DNA of 45,596 nucleotides from Clostridia bacterium (GCA_017447775.1 JAFSMU010000015.1:1-45596); one strand, 5' to 3'; shown: positions 16,474-25,066, counted from the first letter of the stretch. The notes: a model not told the origin generated them from the letters alone. Program-made: numbers and translations.

Positions 16474-17013
16474 TTATAAAAGTGATTTTACGCACTCCTC
16501 GACGTCCGCCATATCAGCCGTCGGCTCAAAGCGTGCGATTACTTTTCCGTTTCTGTCGATTATGAATTTTGTGAAGTTCCACTTGATGTCCGGTTTTTTG
16601 TCCCAATCGGGATCGGCTGACGAGAACATTTTTTCAAGCAATGCCTTGAACGGATGCTCGTCAAATCCCGCAAACCCTTTTTGCGATTTAAGGTAAGTGT
16701 AAAGCGGAAGCTCGTTTTCGCCGTTGACGTCCGCTTTTTTCATTTGCGGGAACGTCGTGTTGTAATGAAGGGTGCAAAACTCATGGATCTCCTCGTCGCT
16801 TCCCGGCGCCTGCGCGCCGAACTGATTGCACGGGATGTCGAGTATTTCAAGTCCCTTTTCGTGATAGTCGCGGTACATTCTCTCTATCGGCTCGTACTGC
16901 GGGGTAAATCCGCACCCCGTCGCCGTGTTGACGACCATAATAACGCGGCCTTTGTAATCCGAAAGGTCAAGCGTTTCGCCTTTGCCGGTCATGATTTTGA
17001 AATCGTATATCAT
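16474..17013 (-). CDS. Glutathione peroxidase-family thiol peroxidase
   Basis: A 179-residue cytoplasmic peroxidase of normal length. The peroxidatic residue is Cys34 in ATGCGFTPQY (Cys rather than selenocysteine). IPCNQFG and KWNFTKF supply the Gln, Trp and Asn of the family's catalytic tetrad. A second Cys is in CNQFG and may resolve the disulfide with thioredoxin, as is usual in bacterial members. CGGAGG precedes the ATG. It follows the SpoIIE-type phosphatase gene by 15 bases and precedes the MBL/rubredoxin gene, in a stress-type operon. BsaA/GpxA-like; the exact reductant cannot be read from sequence. Confidence 0.92.
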   Translation of the reverse strand: MIYDFKIMTGKGETLDLSDYKGRVIMVVNTATGCGFTPQYEPIERMYRDYHEKGLEILDIPCNQFGAQAPGSDEEIHEFCTLHYNTTFPQMKKADVNGENELPLYTYLKSQKGFAGFDEHPFKALLEKMFSSADPDWDKKPDIKWNFTKFIIDRNGKVIARFEPTADMADVEECVKSLL

Positions 17014-17028
17014 ATTGAGCCTCCGTTT

Positions 17029-18495
17029 TTATTGTTCTTTGTTTTCCGCGCCGTTGTATTTCAAGCACAGCATTGTAAGGTCATCGAACTGCGGCGCGTC
17101 TTTGACAAACGCTTCAACCGCTGCGTTAACGCCGCCCAAAACGTCCATCGGCGCGTCGTATTCGGCGCCGTTCAGCGCTTCAAGCATACGGTCCGTGCCG
17201 AAAAGCTCCTCTTCCGAGTTTGACGCCTCCGCAACGCCGTCGGTGTAAATAAACAGCATCGAGCCTTTTTCAAGCTGAATCTGATATTCCTTGTATTTTA
17301 CGTCCTCCATGCCGCCGATGACAAACCCGTGTTTGTCTTTATAAAGCTCGAATTTGCCGCCGGGGGATTTTATGATCGGGTACTCGTGCCCCGCGTTTGA
17401 CGCCGTAAGTATGCCGGTGCGAAGGTCGAGTATGCCGAGCCACACCGTTACAAACATCTGCTCGCGGTTGCTTTGGCAGATCTGATTGTTTGCGGCTTCA
17501 AGAGCGGCGCTCGGATTTTTCTTCATCAGCGCGTAGTTCTGAACGAGGATCTTTGACGCCATCATAAACAGCGCCGCGGGAACGCCCTTGCCCGAAACGT
17601 CGGCAATTACAATGCCAAGCGTATTTTCGTCGATGAAGAAGAAGTCGTAAAAGTCGCCGCCGACCTCCTTCGCGGGCTTCATCGATGCGTATATATCAAA
17701 CTCGCTACGCTCTGGAAATGCGGGGAAAATGCTCGGAAGCATATCGGCTTGAATGCGCGTTGCCATTGAAAGCTCGGCGTCAATGCGCGACGCATCGATC
17801 TGCTGCTGCTCGTATTTTTCAGTCAGGTCGCGCGTGATCGCCGCAAACATATTCACCGCCGCGCCGACAGTTCCGAATATGACGAACTGCACCTCGGAAA
17901 AGATCGCTTGAAGCACGAGCGCGAACAGCGGCGCGATAATGTATATCCAGAACGCCACAAGCACGCGCCGCGCAAATTTTTTGCGGTAACGCACAAGCAA
18001 ATACATATCTTGAAGCAGCATTAGCACAGGCGTAAGGTTTGATACAAGATAAAGGCTTGAACGGTGATATACGTTGTTTTCATCAAAGAAATAGTAAAGA
18101 TCGGTAAACTGCGAAACGATAAGCAATACCGAATGGACCGCCAAAAGCGAAAGAAGCACTATTGCAATTCCCCGTCCCGATTTGCCGGGAGATGAGATAT
18201 AGAGAATCATCATCGAAAGAAGGAACGCCATTATCCCGGATATCAGAAATTCGATGAAAGTAACGGTGCGAATGGCGATGGAAAATCCCGTGCCGACTCT
18301 GCCCTCAAGCATCTGCCTTGTAAGGTGCATCGTAACGTAGCCGATGATCATCCACGAAAAGAAGATAAGATACTTTCTGACCTGCTTTCTGATGGGCGCT
18401 TTGCTTATCTGCACGATGCTAAGCCCCGATATTCCGATACCTGCGGCTATCATGAAGACGTTTATCAAATTTCCCATTGAGATATCAAAATTCAT
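17029..18495 (-). CDS. 7TM sensor / SpoIIE-type serine phosphatase
   Basis: A 488-residue membrane protein. Residues 1 to about 235 carry seven hydrophobic segments, including SQFTDLYYFF..VYHRSSLYLVS, which matches the membrane domain of the kinase at 3831. After a short coiled linker (MATRIQADMLPSIFP) comes a PPM/SpoIIE phosphatase domain with metal-binding Asp in EVGGDFYDFF and IADVSGKGVPAALFM, then FIYTDGVAEA and a final Asp in QFDDLTMLCL. It should dephosphorylate anti-sigma-factor antagonists, linking an external signal to a partner-switching response. The start at 18495 has GGGGGGAT upstream; the longer frame would begin inside the promoter. It is the first gene of a four-gene operon. 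Confidence 0.88.
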   Translation of the reverse strand: MNFDISMGNLINVFMIAAGIGISGLSIVQISKAPIRKQVRKYLIFFSWMIIGYVTMHLTRQMLEGRVGTGFSIAIRTVTFIEFLISGIMAFLLSMMILYISSPGKSGRGIAIVLLSLLAVHSVLLIVSQFTDLYYFFDENNVYHRSSLYLVSNLTPVLMLLQDMYLLVRYRKKFARRVLVAFWIYIIAPLFALVLQAIFSEVQFVIFGTVGAAVNMFAAITRDLTEKYEQQQIDASRIDAELSMATRIQADMLPSIFPAFPERSEFDIYASMKPAKEVGGDFYDFFFIDENTLGIVIADVSGKGVPAALFMMASKILVQNYALMKKNPSAALEAANNQICQSNREQMFVTVWLGILDLRTGILTASNAGHEYPIIKSPGGKFELYKDKHGFVIGGMEDVKYKEYQIQLEKGSMLFIYTDGVAEASNSEEELFGTDRMLEALNGAEYDAPMDVLGGVNAAVEAFVKDAPQFDDLTMLCLKYNGAENKEQ

Positions 18496-18543
18496 TTTTA
18501 TCCCCCCAATATGTTTGCTGAAAATGAATATAAATACGCAGAT

Positions 18544-18573
18544 ATTATACCATTCCGGCACGGCGCTTGTCAA
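18544..18573 (-). promoter_or_regulatory. SigA promoter of the phosphatase-peroxidase operon
   Basis: On the minus strand TTGACA (18573-18568), an 18-base spacer and TATAAT (18549-18544), both perfect. Confidence 0.85.
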
Positions 18574-18604
18574 GTAATTTTGCGGTGCATTTCTGTTTTT
18601 GCGG

Positions 18605-18635
18605 CAAAAAAACAGAGCCGGTTTTTCGGCTCTGT
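18605..18635 (-). terminator. Intrinsic terminator of the NRPS-esterase operon
   Basis: Minus-strand stem ACAGAGCCG-aaaaac-CGGCTCTGT followed by TTTTTTGCC, just after the esterase stop. Confidence 0.9.
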
Positions 18636-18650
18636 CTGATCAAACCAAAG

Positions 18651-20204
18651 TTAAAGCGCTGAAAAAATGGAGTTTCCGTTCAGATTGTATTTCAGCAATC
18701 CTTCAAGAAGCGCCCGCTCCGGCTCCCTGAAATCCTTTTCGCAGCGCACGTTCTCGCCAAGGATCATCGTGTTTCTCGACGAAGCGGAATAAGCCTCCCA
18801 CTTTGCGCCGTCTGTCGACGGATCGCCGCATTTTGCAAAGTTCACCCACATTTGCTGAACCGTCGCCGCAAGCGCGGGATCGGGGTTTTCGCCCGTGTAG
18901 ATCGTTTGGTCAAGATTGTTGAAAACGTACGCAAGCTCGACCGCGTGGCAAGCTTTAAGGTCCGGAATGGACGACGGATGCGTCCAATAATACAAATACG
19001 CGCGATTTCCGTTTGATGCGTGGTATTCGATCTGCTTTGTTGCGGGAAGCCTGAACAAAAGCTCGTTAAAAAGCTCCGTTGTCTGCCACGTGCGTCCTTT
19101 GACGCCGCTCTCTTTTTGCAAACGCAAAAACTCTTTTACAAGCTCCCCGTCCTGCTTTTCCATAAGCCGAAGTATGCCTTTGAGCATGGCAAATCCCAAA
19201 ATCTTATAGTGGAATACGCCGCCGACGTCGAGTATCCAATAACGCAGCTCGTCGGCGTTGCTGCCCGATATCATATCGACGTTATGCTCGATTCCGTCTT
19301 TATATGCGCCGTAAAGATCGACGGGGATAACGACGCCGTCGCGCTCCGGGAAGTTGTTGTGATCGTTCAGCTTTTTGTTCGCGATCATAATCTCCTTTTC
19401 GGAAAGACTGCAAAGCTCCGCCATATTTTCGGCGCCCGTTTCCTTCAAAAGCATCTTTGTCAGCGGGAGGCACTCCTCGCGGCTGTACGTTAAGGCGACA
19501 GAGCCGCTTTCCGCAATGACGCGCGAGAACAACCCTTTGGCTTCCGGGATGAGCGGAAGCAGCGACACACTGCCCGCTCCCGCAGACTCGCCGAAAATCG
19601 TCACGTTTGACGGATCGCCGCCAAAGCTCTTCGCGTTTTCGCCGATGTATCTCAGCGCGCAGATCTGGTCAAGCAGACCGAGGTTGCCGCTGTTTGCGTA
19701 TTCATCACCGCCGGGGACCTCTGAAAAGTCCACGAACCCCATGATGCCGACGCGGTATGCTATCGTTACAAGTATAACGTCGGGGTGCGCTTTTACAAAG
19801 TTGTGGCCGTCGTAAAGCGGATCAACCGTGCCGCCCCAGCCGTAGTTGCCGCCGTGGATAAACACCATGACGGGACGGTTCGCGCCTGCATATCCTTCGG
19901 CTGTCCAAACGTTGAGATAAAGGCAGTCTTCGCTTTGAAAGAAAAACGAAGCGCGTTCAGATTCAAGCTTTGTCTGAATTGACGTCGGGCCGTTGTAGAA
20001 CGCCTCAAACACTCCGTCCGACGGCTCGGCGGGGACGGGCGCCCTCCAGCGAAGTTCCCCGACGGGAGCTTTTGCAAAAGGGATCCCCCGAAAAGCCACA
20101 ACTCCGTCATCTTGTTTGCCGACAAACGTACCGTTTGTGCAGCGCGCGGCGCAATCGGCGTCAAATCCGTCCGTTATCGGACGATTCTGTTGATATTTTT
20201 CCAT
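18651..20204 (-). CDS. Type B carboxylesterase
   Basis: A 517-residue alpha/beta hydrolase of the carboxylesterase type B / PnbA family, full length. The oxyanion loop is FIHGGNYGWGG (about 115-125). The nucleophile is Ser207 in GESAG, the acid Glu319 in SGSNADE, and the His is H420 in KACHAVELAYVF, so the triad is complete. The conserved SEDCLYLNVW motif is at 91-100. There is no signal peptide, so it is probably cytoplasmic. Its ATG is two bases after the NRPS stop and shares its promoter, so it may release, trim or esterify the NRPS product; that role is inferred. The family otherwise acts on many esters. Confidence 0.9.
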   Translation of the reverse strand: MEKYQQNRPITDGFDADCAARCTNGTFVGKQDDGVVAFRGIPFAKAPVGELRWRAPVPAEPSDGVFEAFYNGPTSIQTKLESERASFFFQSEDCLYLNVWTAEGYAGANRPVMVFIHGGNYGWGGTVDPLYDGHNFVKAHPDVILVTIAYRVGIMGFVDFSEVPGGDEYANSGNLGLLDQICALRYIGENAKSFGGDPSNVTIFGESAGAGSVSLLPLIPEAKGLFSRVIAESGSVALTYSREECLPLTKMLLKETGAENMAELCSLSEKEIMIANKKLNDHNNFPERDGVVIPVDLYGAYKDGIEHNVDMISGSNADELRYWILDVGGVFHYKILGFAMLKGILRLMEKQDGELVKEFLRLQKESGVKGRTWQTTELFNELLFRLPATKQIEYHASNGNRAYLYYWTHPSSIPDLKACHAVELAYVFNNLDQTIYTGENPDPALAATVQQMWVNFAKCGDPSTDGAKWEAYSASSRNTMILGENVRCEKDFREPERALLEGLLKYNLNGNSIFSAL

Positions 20205-20206
20205 TT

Positions 20207-23197
20207 TTACTTTTTCCTTGAAAAGATACCTTTTACGATCTGGAAGAACGATTTTTTATCTGCGATCTTCTTCTTGATCTCGCCGATAGTCACGTCTTTT
20301 TGCGAGTTATGCGTGATAAGCGACTGCGCCAGCTTTACGTAAATATCTTTGAAATGCTCGATACTTTCTTCTTCATAGCGGCTTGCGGCAAAGTCGATCA
20401 TAAGCTGGAGTCCGTCCTGGCCGTCGAGTATCTCCATATCGAGAATACTCTGGGACGCCGCCTGATTCTGACGGACGTCGACCGCCTCTATATTGAACCC
20501 TTCAAGTCCGCCCATATCGCGTATATCCTGCTGATAGAGAAGATATGCGCTCTCGCCCTGCGCGACCTGGTTGTGCAGATCGACGTACGGATAGCAGCTA
20601 TGTTCGATGCCCTTCTGGACCTGGTCGTGAACGTCGGCAAAAACGCTGCGGAGCGTTGCGTTGTCGTTAAAGCGGATGGCGACGGGCAGATCGCGGAACA
20701 AAAGTCCGACGCTTGACATCATATGTACGTCCTCGCGGCCGTTGTATATCCAAGAGAGTTTGATGTCGGGCTCATTGTTGTAAATGGAGATCGCAAGGGC
20801 GGCAACGGTGATGAAGAATTCGTTGCGGCTGATCTTGTATGCACGCTCCATCGCGTTCATCTGCGGCTGTTCGATGCCGAGCGGCGCGAAAAGCTCGCCC
20901 ATTTCGTTCTTTCTCGATTCGTGATCGATTTTCGGATAGCTTGACCATTCGACGTTGTCATACCGCTCTTCAAAGTAACGTTTGCTTTCTTCATAAAAGT
21001 CAGTATGAACGGCGTCCTCGCGGTTTTTGAGCATCAGATAATAGTAGTCCGGATCGACGGGCATATCCATATATGCCTTGCCGACACCGCTGAGGAACAC
21101 TTTAAGCGATGTTCCGTCAAAGAGCGAATGGTGAACGTCAAAGAAGATGTATCCCGCCTTTTCCGTTTCAAAAATGCGGCAACGGCAAAGCTTTCCGCCG
21201 ATTATCTTGAACGGGTAAACAAGCGTGTCCTTTACGTACTTGAACTCAAACTCCGTAAGCTTTTCAACGTGAACGTCGGGAACGTTGTCGGGCGAGTAAC
21301 GCTGGACCATTTCGCCGTCGTCGTTATATGCAAACGTTGTAAGGAGCGCAGGGTGAGCGGCGATCGCCGTTTTCATCGCCTTCGCCAGCTTTTCAAGGTC
21401 AAACAGCTCTTTGTCGACCTTCATAACGGAGAAAAGGTTATACATCGTTGAGCCGGGCGTATAAAGCTGGTAGTCGATCATGTACATCTGCTCAGCCGTA
21501 AGCGGATGCTCGACGGCAAGCGCTTGCTCGTTCTTTTCGTCGGGGTCGACGCCGTCGTCGTTTTTATGTATTTCCTCGTAAAGCTTAGCTATCTTTTCCG
21601 GTGTTCTTCCGCGGAATATTTCGCCCGCGTTAAGTCCGGGCAGGTCGCATTCGGTTATAAGCTCGATCGAGCCGAGCGAATCTCCGCCCATTTCATAAAA
21701 GTCGTCGTGTATGCCGACGCGCGAGAATTTAAGCACTTTTGCCATGGCGGCGCAGATCTTTTCCTCGATCTCGTTTGTCGGGGCGACGTAATTACTTGAA
21801 AAGTCGCGGACGTCGGGTTTGGGCAGCGCCTTGCGGTCGAGCTTGCCGTTTGCTTTAAGCGGGACGGAGTCGATCTTTACGTAATACGACGGTATCATAT
21901 AGTACGGCAGGCGTTGGAGCAGCTCGGAGCGGATGGCGTCCCCGTCGACTTTGATGTCTGCGGTGTAGTAAACGCAAAGGTAGCTCTTGCCGCCGTCCTC
22001 GATGCCTTTGGCGGCCGCCCAGTCGATGCCAAGCACCTGTTTTACCGCGGCTTCGATCTCGGCAGGCTCGATCCTGTTGCCGTTGATCTTTATCATATCG
22101 TTTGAACGGCCGAGAAGCAAATAGTCGCCGTTTTCATCCTTGCGCGCAAGGTCGCCCGTGTGGTAAACTCCGTTCACAAACGATTTTTTCGTTTCTTCGG
22201 GAAGATTGATATATCCGCGGACGTACGGGTTTTCAAAGCACAGCTCGCCTATCTCGCCCTCGGGAACCTCGTTGCCGTCCTCGCCGAGAAGCGTTATCTT
22301 CGTTTCTATCGCCGGCTTTCCGACGGGACACGTGTCATACGGCTTGTCGATCTGGAAAACGCCGACCGCAAAGCCCGACTCGCTGCACGCATAAATATTG
22401 ATAAGATCGAGGTTTTTATTATAAACGTTGTTTGCAGGCTCTGAGCCGACAAACAGCATACGGAGAAACGGCCCCGTCTGGTTGCCAAGCATACGCACGT
22501 ATGACGGCGTAAGGAACGTTATCGTTATGCGCTTTATAAGGAAGAATCTCGCAAGCGCCGCGGGGTTTTTTATCGTCGCGTATGAAACGATGAAGTTTTT
22601 GCCGCGGAAAACGTTAAGTCCGGCAAGAATAACTATGACCGTCGCCACAAAGTTCATCGGCGCCAGAGTTGCAAGGCGGTCTTTCCCGCTGAACGGGATA
22701 ATGCCGCCGACCTTTATCGACTCTATCGCTCTTTCAAGGTTGCCGTATTCGTGAAGAACGCCCTTCGGATTTCCCGTCGTGCCCGACGTGTAAATGGCGT
22801 ATGCCGCGTCGTGTTCGTTTACCTCTTCAAAGCCGGAAAGCGGCTCGTATCGCATTATTTCGTCCCAGTTCCCGGCGGAAATTTCAAGCTTGCATCCGCA
22901 GTCTTCGCGTATAAACGCGATCCTCTCCGGTGCGTACGTATCTTCTACCAGCGCCCAAGCAGCGCCCGCTTTCCAAATGCCTATCATTGCGATAACGGGC
23001 AAAACGCCGCGAGGCAGATCTATCAGAACAAAATCCTCTTTGCCGATCCCGCGCGTTTTGAGATATGCATAAACGCGCCCCGACATATCGTCAAGCATCG
23101 CGTATGTGATCCCGTTTGAATGCGCCTCGTCATAAAGGATGGCCGCGTTGGGATCTTCAGCCGTGTACTTTTGTAACTTGTTGATTATGGTTTCCAT
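20207..23197 (-). CDS. Nonribosomal peptide synthetase, A-T-C module
   Basis: A 996-residue protein with three domains. The adenylation domain (about 1-465) has A3 YTSGTTGNPKG (136-146), A5 NIYACSESG (267-275), A7 YHTGDL (345-350), A8 GRSNDMIKINGNRIEPAEIE and the A10 Lys in NGKLDR (K452). The carrier domain has GGDSLGS with the phosphopantetheine Ser507. The condensation-like domain (about 565-960) has HHSLFDG at 689-695, the intact HHxxxDG motif. No thioesterase or reductase domain is present. The region matching the usual FDxS motif reads FVAT (193-196), so the Asp that holds the alpha-amino group seems missing, hinting at a non-standard acid substrate. The tail is Lys/Arg-rich. It is coupled to the esterase gene. 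The product is unknown. Confidence 0.9.
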   Translation of the reverse strand: METIINKLQKYTAEDPNAAILYDEAHSNGITYAMLDDMSGRVYAYLKTRGIGKEDFVLIDLPRGVLPVIAMIGIWKAGAAWALVEDTYAPERIAFIREDCGCKLEISAGNWDEIMRYEPLSGFEEVNEHDAAYAIYTSGTTGNPKGVLHEYGNLERAIESIKVGGIIPFSGKDRLATLAPMNFVATVIVILAGLNVFRGKNFIVSYATIKNPAALARFFLIKRITITFLTPSYVRMLGNQTGPFLRMLFVGSEPANNVYNKNLDLINIYACSESGFAVGVFQIDKPYDTCPVGKPAIETKITLLGEDGNEVPEGEIGELCFENPYVRGYINLPEETKKSFVNGVYHTGDLARKDENGDYLLLGRSNDMIKINGNRIEPAEIEAAVKQVLGIDWAAAKGIEDGGKSYLCVYYTADIKVDGDAIRSELLQRLPYYMIPSYYVKIDSVPLKANGKLDRKALPKPDVRDFSSNYVAPTNEIEEKICAAMAKVLKFSRVGIHDDFYEMGGDSLGSIELITECDLPGLNAGEIFRGRTPEKIAKLYEEIHKNDDGVDPDEKNEQALAVEHPLTAEQMYMIDYQLYTPGSTMYNLFSVMKVDKELFDLEKLAKAMKTAIAAHPALLTTFAYNDDGEMVQRYSPDNVPDVHVEKLTEFEFKYVKDTLVYPFKIIGGKLCRCRIFETEKAGYIFFDVHHSLFDGTSLKVFLSGVGKAYMDMPVDPDYYYLMLKNREDAVHTDFYEESKRYFEERYDNVEWSSYPKIDHESRKNEMGELFAPLGIEQPQMNAMERAYKISRNEFFITVAALAISIYNNEPDIKLSWIYNGREDVHMMSSVGLLFRDLPVAIRFNDNATLRSVFADVHDQVQKGIEHSCYPYVDLHNQVAQGESAYLLYQQDIRDMGGLEGFNIEAVDVRQNQAASQSILDMEILDGQDGLQLMIDFAASRYEEESIEHFKDIYVKLAQSLITHNSQKDVTIGEIKKKIADKKSFFQIVKGIFSRKK

Positions 23198-23241
23198 TGT
23201 CCGTTTTCCCCTTTTGTTTTTGAAATTTTATTCTTTTTACA

Positions 23242-23272
23242 ATTATAACACTGTTTGACCTAAATGTCAAAC
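23242..23272 (-). promoter_or_regulatory. NRPS promoter overlapped by a 20-bp palindrome
   Basis: Minus strand TTGACA (23270-23265), 17-base spacer, TATAAT (23247-23242). A perfect inverted repeat GTTTGAC-N6-GTCAAAC (23253-23272) covers the -35 box and half of the spacer, the position of a repressor operator. Confidence 0.8.
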
Positions 23273-23335
23273 GTTGATGAAAAAAAGCGCGCCTCGATCA
23301 TATATTTTTTTCATTTTCGCGACGCTTTCCGAACG

Positions 23336-23364
23336 AAAAAAAGCGCCCGATAAAAAGGCGCTTT
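23336..23364 (-). terminator. Intrinsic terminator closing the Rhs remnant array
   Basis: Minus-strand stem AAAGCGCC-N9-GGCGCTTT followed by a run of T. It lies directly downstream of the last Rhs fragment. Confidence 0.8.
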
Positions 23365-23380
23365 GATGGATATTGCGTTA

Positions 23381-23729
23381 TTAAAAGACTATAAACCCTT
23401 CCGTTTCCTTGGCCATGGCTACCATATCCGCACTTGCGTATGGTGGAATATTTGAAGGAATATTGTTTTTGCCAAGTTGTAAGTCAATTGGCGTTCCGCA
23501 GGCAGTGTCACTATATGTAGTACCTACATACTCGCCGACTATGTTCTGTCCATCCCAAATATGCTTTGTGCCGCCGATGGAATGGCGCAGTCCGTCCGGG
23601 CGGTACGTCGTTGTAGTTACGACGCCGCCGCTCGTGTGCGTTTTTTGGCGGTTAAATAGGTCGTAGGTGTACGTCGCGCTTCCGCTTGTACCCATTACGG
23701 AAAGCGTGTTCCCGTTCGCGTCGTAGGAC
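23381..23729 (-). pseudogene. Rhs/YD-repeat core remnant 1
   Basis: A truncated piece of an Rhs/YD-repeat toxin. Translation from about 23729 gives YDANGNTLSV, then GSATYTYDLFNRQKTHTSGG, YRPDGLRHSIGG and KHIWDGQNIVGEYVGTTY, standard YD-repeat shell sequence, followed by about 43 residues of unrelated tail ending in EGFIVF. There is no start codon with a ribosome site, no signal and no shell-closing motif, so it is a fragment. It is the longest of four copies in this array; the others match parts of it at 24148-24210, 24974-25066 and 25661-25745. A terminator follows. Confidence 0.8.
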
Positions 23730-23736
23730 TACCGAC

Positions 23737-23763
23737 CCGCCGAAAGCAAATTGCTTTCGGCGG
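23737..23763. repeat. Perfect 13-bp-arm hairpin
   Basis: CCGCCGAAAGCAA, one centre base, then TTGCTTTCGGCGG. The stem is very stable and nearly loopless as DNA. It lies exactly where the Rhs core of remnant 1 begins, between it and the preceding small gene. There is no T-run on either side, so it is not a normal terminator. It may be a REP-like element or a recombination scar. Confidence 0.75.
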
Positions 23764-23792
23764 GGACACTGCCATGCAGTTAAGCGTAATAT

Positions 23793-24089
23793 TCAGCGTA
23801 ATATTAATCCGCTTAAACTATATATTTTTTTTGCAAGCACTGTATCTTGTATGTGTTCTATGGAATCCATGATATAATATGATGATGTTAGTATTCTTCT
23901 GCTTTTACGAAATTTTTCAAAATCCTCTTCGCTTGACAAGCTTTCCAAAATTTCATGCATTTCTTCGCAAATAACATTTTTCAGCATATTGGTATTCCAT
24001 TTTGATGTTTCACTATTTTTTATCTCTTTTTCTGCCATTTCCAAAATTTCATTTGCCTGTTTTGATATTAATTCAAAATATTCATTCAT
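23793..24089 (-). CDS. Putative immunity protein, 98 residues
   Basis: A small, mostly helical acidic protein (MNEYFELISKQANEIL, NVICEEMHEILESLSSEEDFEKF) with no signal peptide. It starts where a toxin-like tail (NTTGGGIQCWVPYVGK) ends at TGATGA, with stop and start overlapping as in Rhs toxin/immunity pairs. The region is AT-rich compared with flanking genes, a usual sign of horizontally acquired immunity genes. I do not recognise the family. The immunity role comes from position alone. An ATG one codon earlier (24092) is equally possible. Confidence 0.6.
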   Translation of the reverse strand: MNEYFELISKQANEILEMAEKEIKNSETSKWNTNMLKNVICEEMHEILESLSSEEDFEKFRKSRRILTSSYYIMDSIEHIQDTVLAKKIYSLSGLILR

Positions 24090-24092
24090 CAT

Positions 24093-24210
24093 TTTCCCAC
24101 ATATGGAACCCAGCACTGGATTCCTCCTCCCGTTGTATTTTCAAATCAGGTCGTATGTGTACGTCGCACTGCCGCTTGTACCCATTACGGAAAGGGTGTT
24201 TCCGCTTGCG
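24093..24210 (-). pseudogene. Rhs core remnant 2 with toxin tail
   Basis: Bases 24210-24148 encode SGNTLSVMGTSGSATYTYDL, nearly identical to remnant 1, then hit TGA. In another frame the next bases give NTTGGGIQCWVPYVGK and stop, which reads like the end of a toxin domain. Core and tail are out of frame, so no toxin is made. It starts 9 bases after the stop of the gene at 24219. Confidence 0.7.
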
Positions 24211-24218
24211 TGTATTAC

Positions 24219-24887
24219 TCATCCTTGATTTTTCAAGCAAAATTCTTCGCAATATTGCAAAATGGTCTTGTCCGTTATAGTCTTGTCTTTATTAATAAAT
24301 CGAGTTGCAAATCCGCCTGTGCACCTCGGATAGTCATTTATTATCTTAAGCGCGTCTTCATAATTCTTGAAATATATATTTGCAAGTACCCTTAATAAAA
24401 CAGCATCATCGGGCGGTCTGTTATCAGGCGGATCGGGGATGGTCAGAAACCTCTCTTCAATACATTTATATTTTTCTTTTGTTTCGGAAATATATTTTTC
24501 TATTGCCGCATCGTTTTCTCGTGCGATGTCGTTTAATAAATGATACACATCATCAAAATTTTCTGTTTTGCGTTCAATCCAACAGATGTCGTCAGATGGA
24601 CAAGTATACGCTCCATTGCACCGCAAACTCATCGGCGCGTTTTTATTACTGCTCATATCGAAAATGTCCCAAAACAAATCATCAAATGAATACGGCTTTA
24701 TTCCGCTTAATCCTCTAACTGTAATTATTCCTTTATTATATGTTGGGTGAAATAAAATCCAAATAAAAGCATCATCTATTTTTGCATAAGGCCAATCAGC
24801 AATAGATTTATATTTATGCTTTTTTGCATATTCTTTGACAAATGATTTGTTAAGATCTTGCAATTCTTTTTTGATCGTGTTTTTCAT
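24219..24887 (-). CDS. Putative immunity protein, 222 residues
   Basis: A soluble 222-residue protein with no signal peptide or membrane segment. It has an N-terminal Lys-rich helix, aromatic strands (DDAFIWILFHPTYNKG), a Cys-containing middle (RCNGAYTCPSDDICWIE) and a helical C-terminal part. GGAGTGAG precedes the ATG and overlaps the stop of a toxin-like tail (PIPPTKVKVIRPE), the usual order for a toxin/immunity pair. The AT-rich codon use differs from the core genes. The family is not recognised; the immunity role is inferred from context. Confidence 0.65.
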   Translation of the reverse strand: MKNTIKKELQDLNKSFVKEYAKKHKYKSIADWPYAKIDDAFIWILFHPTYNKGIITVRGLSGIKPYSFDDLFWDIFDMSSNKNAPMSLRCNGAYTCPSDDICWIERKTENFDDVYHLLNDIARENDAAIEKYISETKEKYKCIEERFLTIPDPPDNRPPDDAVLLRVLANIYFKNYEDALKIINDYPRCTGGFATRFINKDKTITDKTILQYCEEFCLKNQG

Positions 24888-24893
24888 TTTTTC

Positions 24894-25066
24894 TCACTCC
24901 GGTCTAATTACTTTAACTTTTGTTGGCGGGATAGGCACGCCTCCAGTAAATATGCCTTTTTCTTGTCCTTGTAAGCAGTACCTACATATTCATCTACAAT
25001 ATTCTGCCCGTCCCAAATATGCTTTGTGCCGCCGATGGAATGGCGCAGTCCGTCGGGGCGGTATAT
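24894..25066 (-). pseudogene. Rhs core remnant 3 with toxin tail
   Basis: Bases 25066 to about 24974 encode YRPDGLRHSIGGTKHIWDG and QNIVDEYVGTAY, the same core segment as remnants 1 and 4. The reading frame then ends near 24915. A different frame gives GIFTGGVPIPPTKVKVIRPE and a stop at 24896, a typical end of an Rhs toxin domain. Core and tail are out of frame with each other and the toxin body is gone. It starts within 20 bases of the stop of the lipoprotein gene. Confidence 0.75.
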
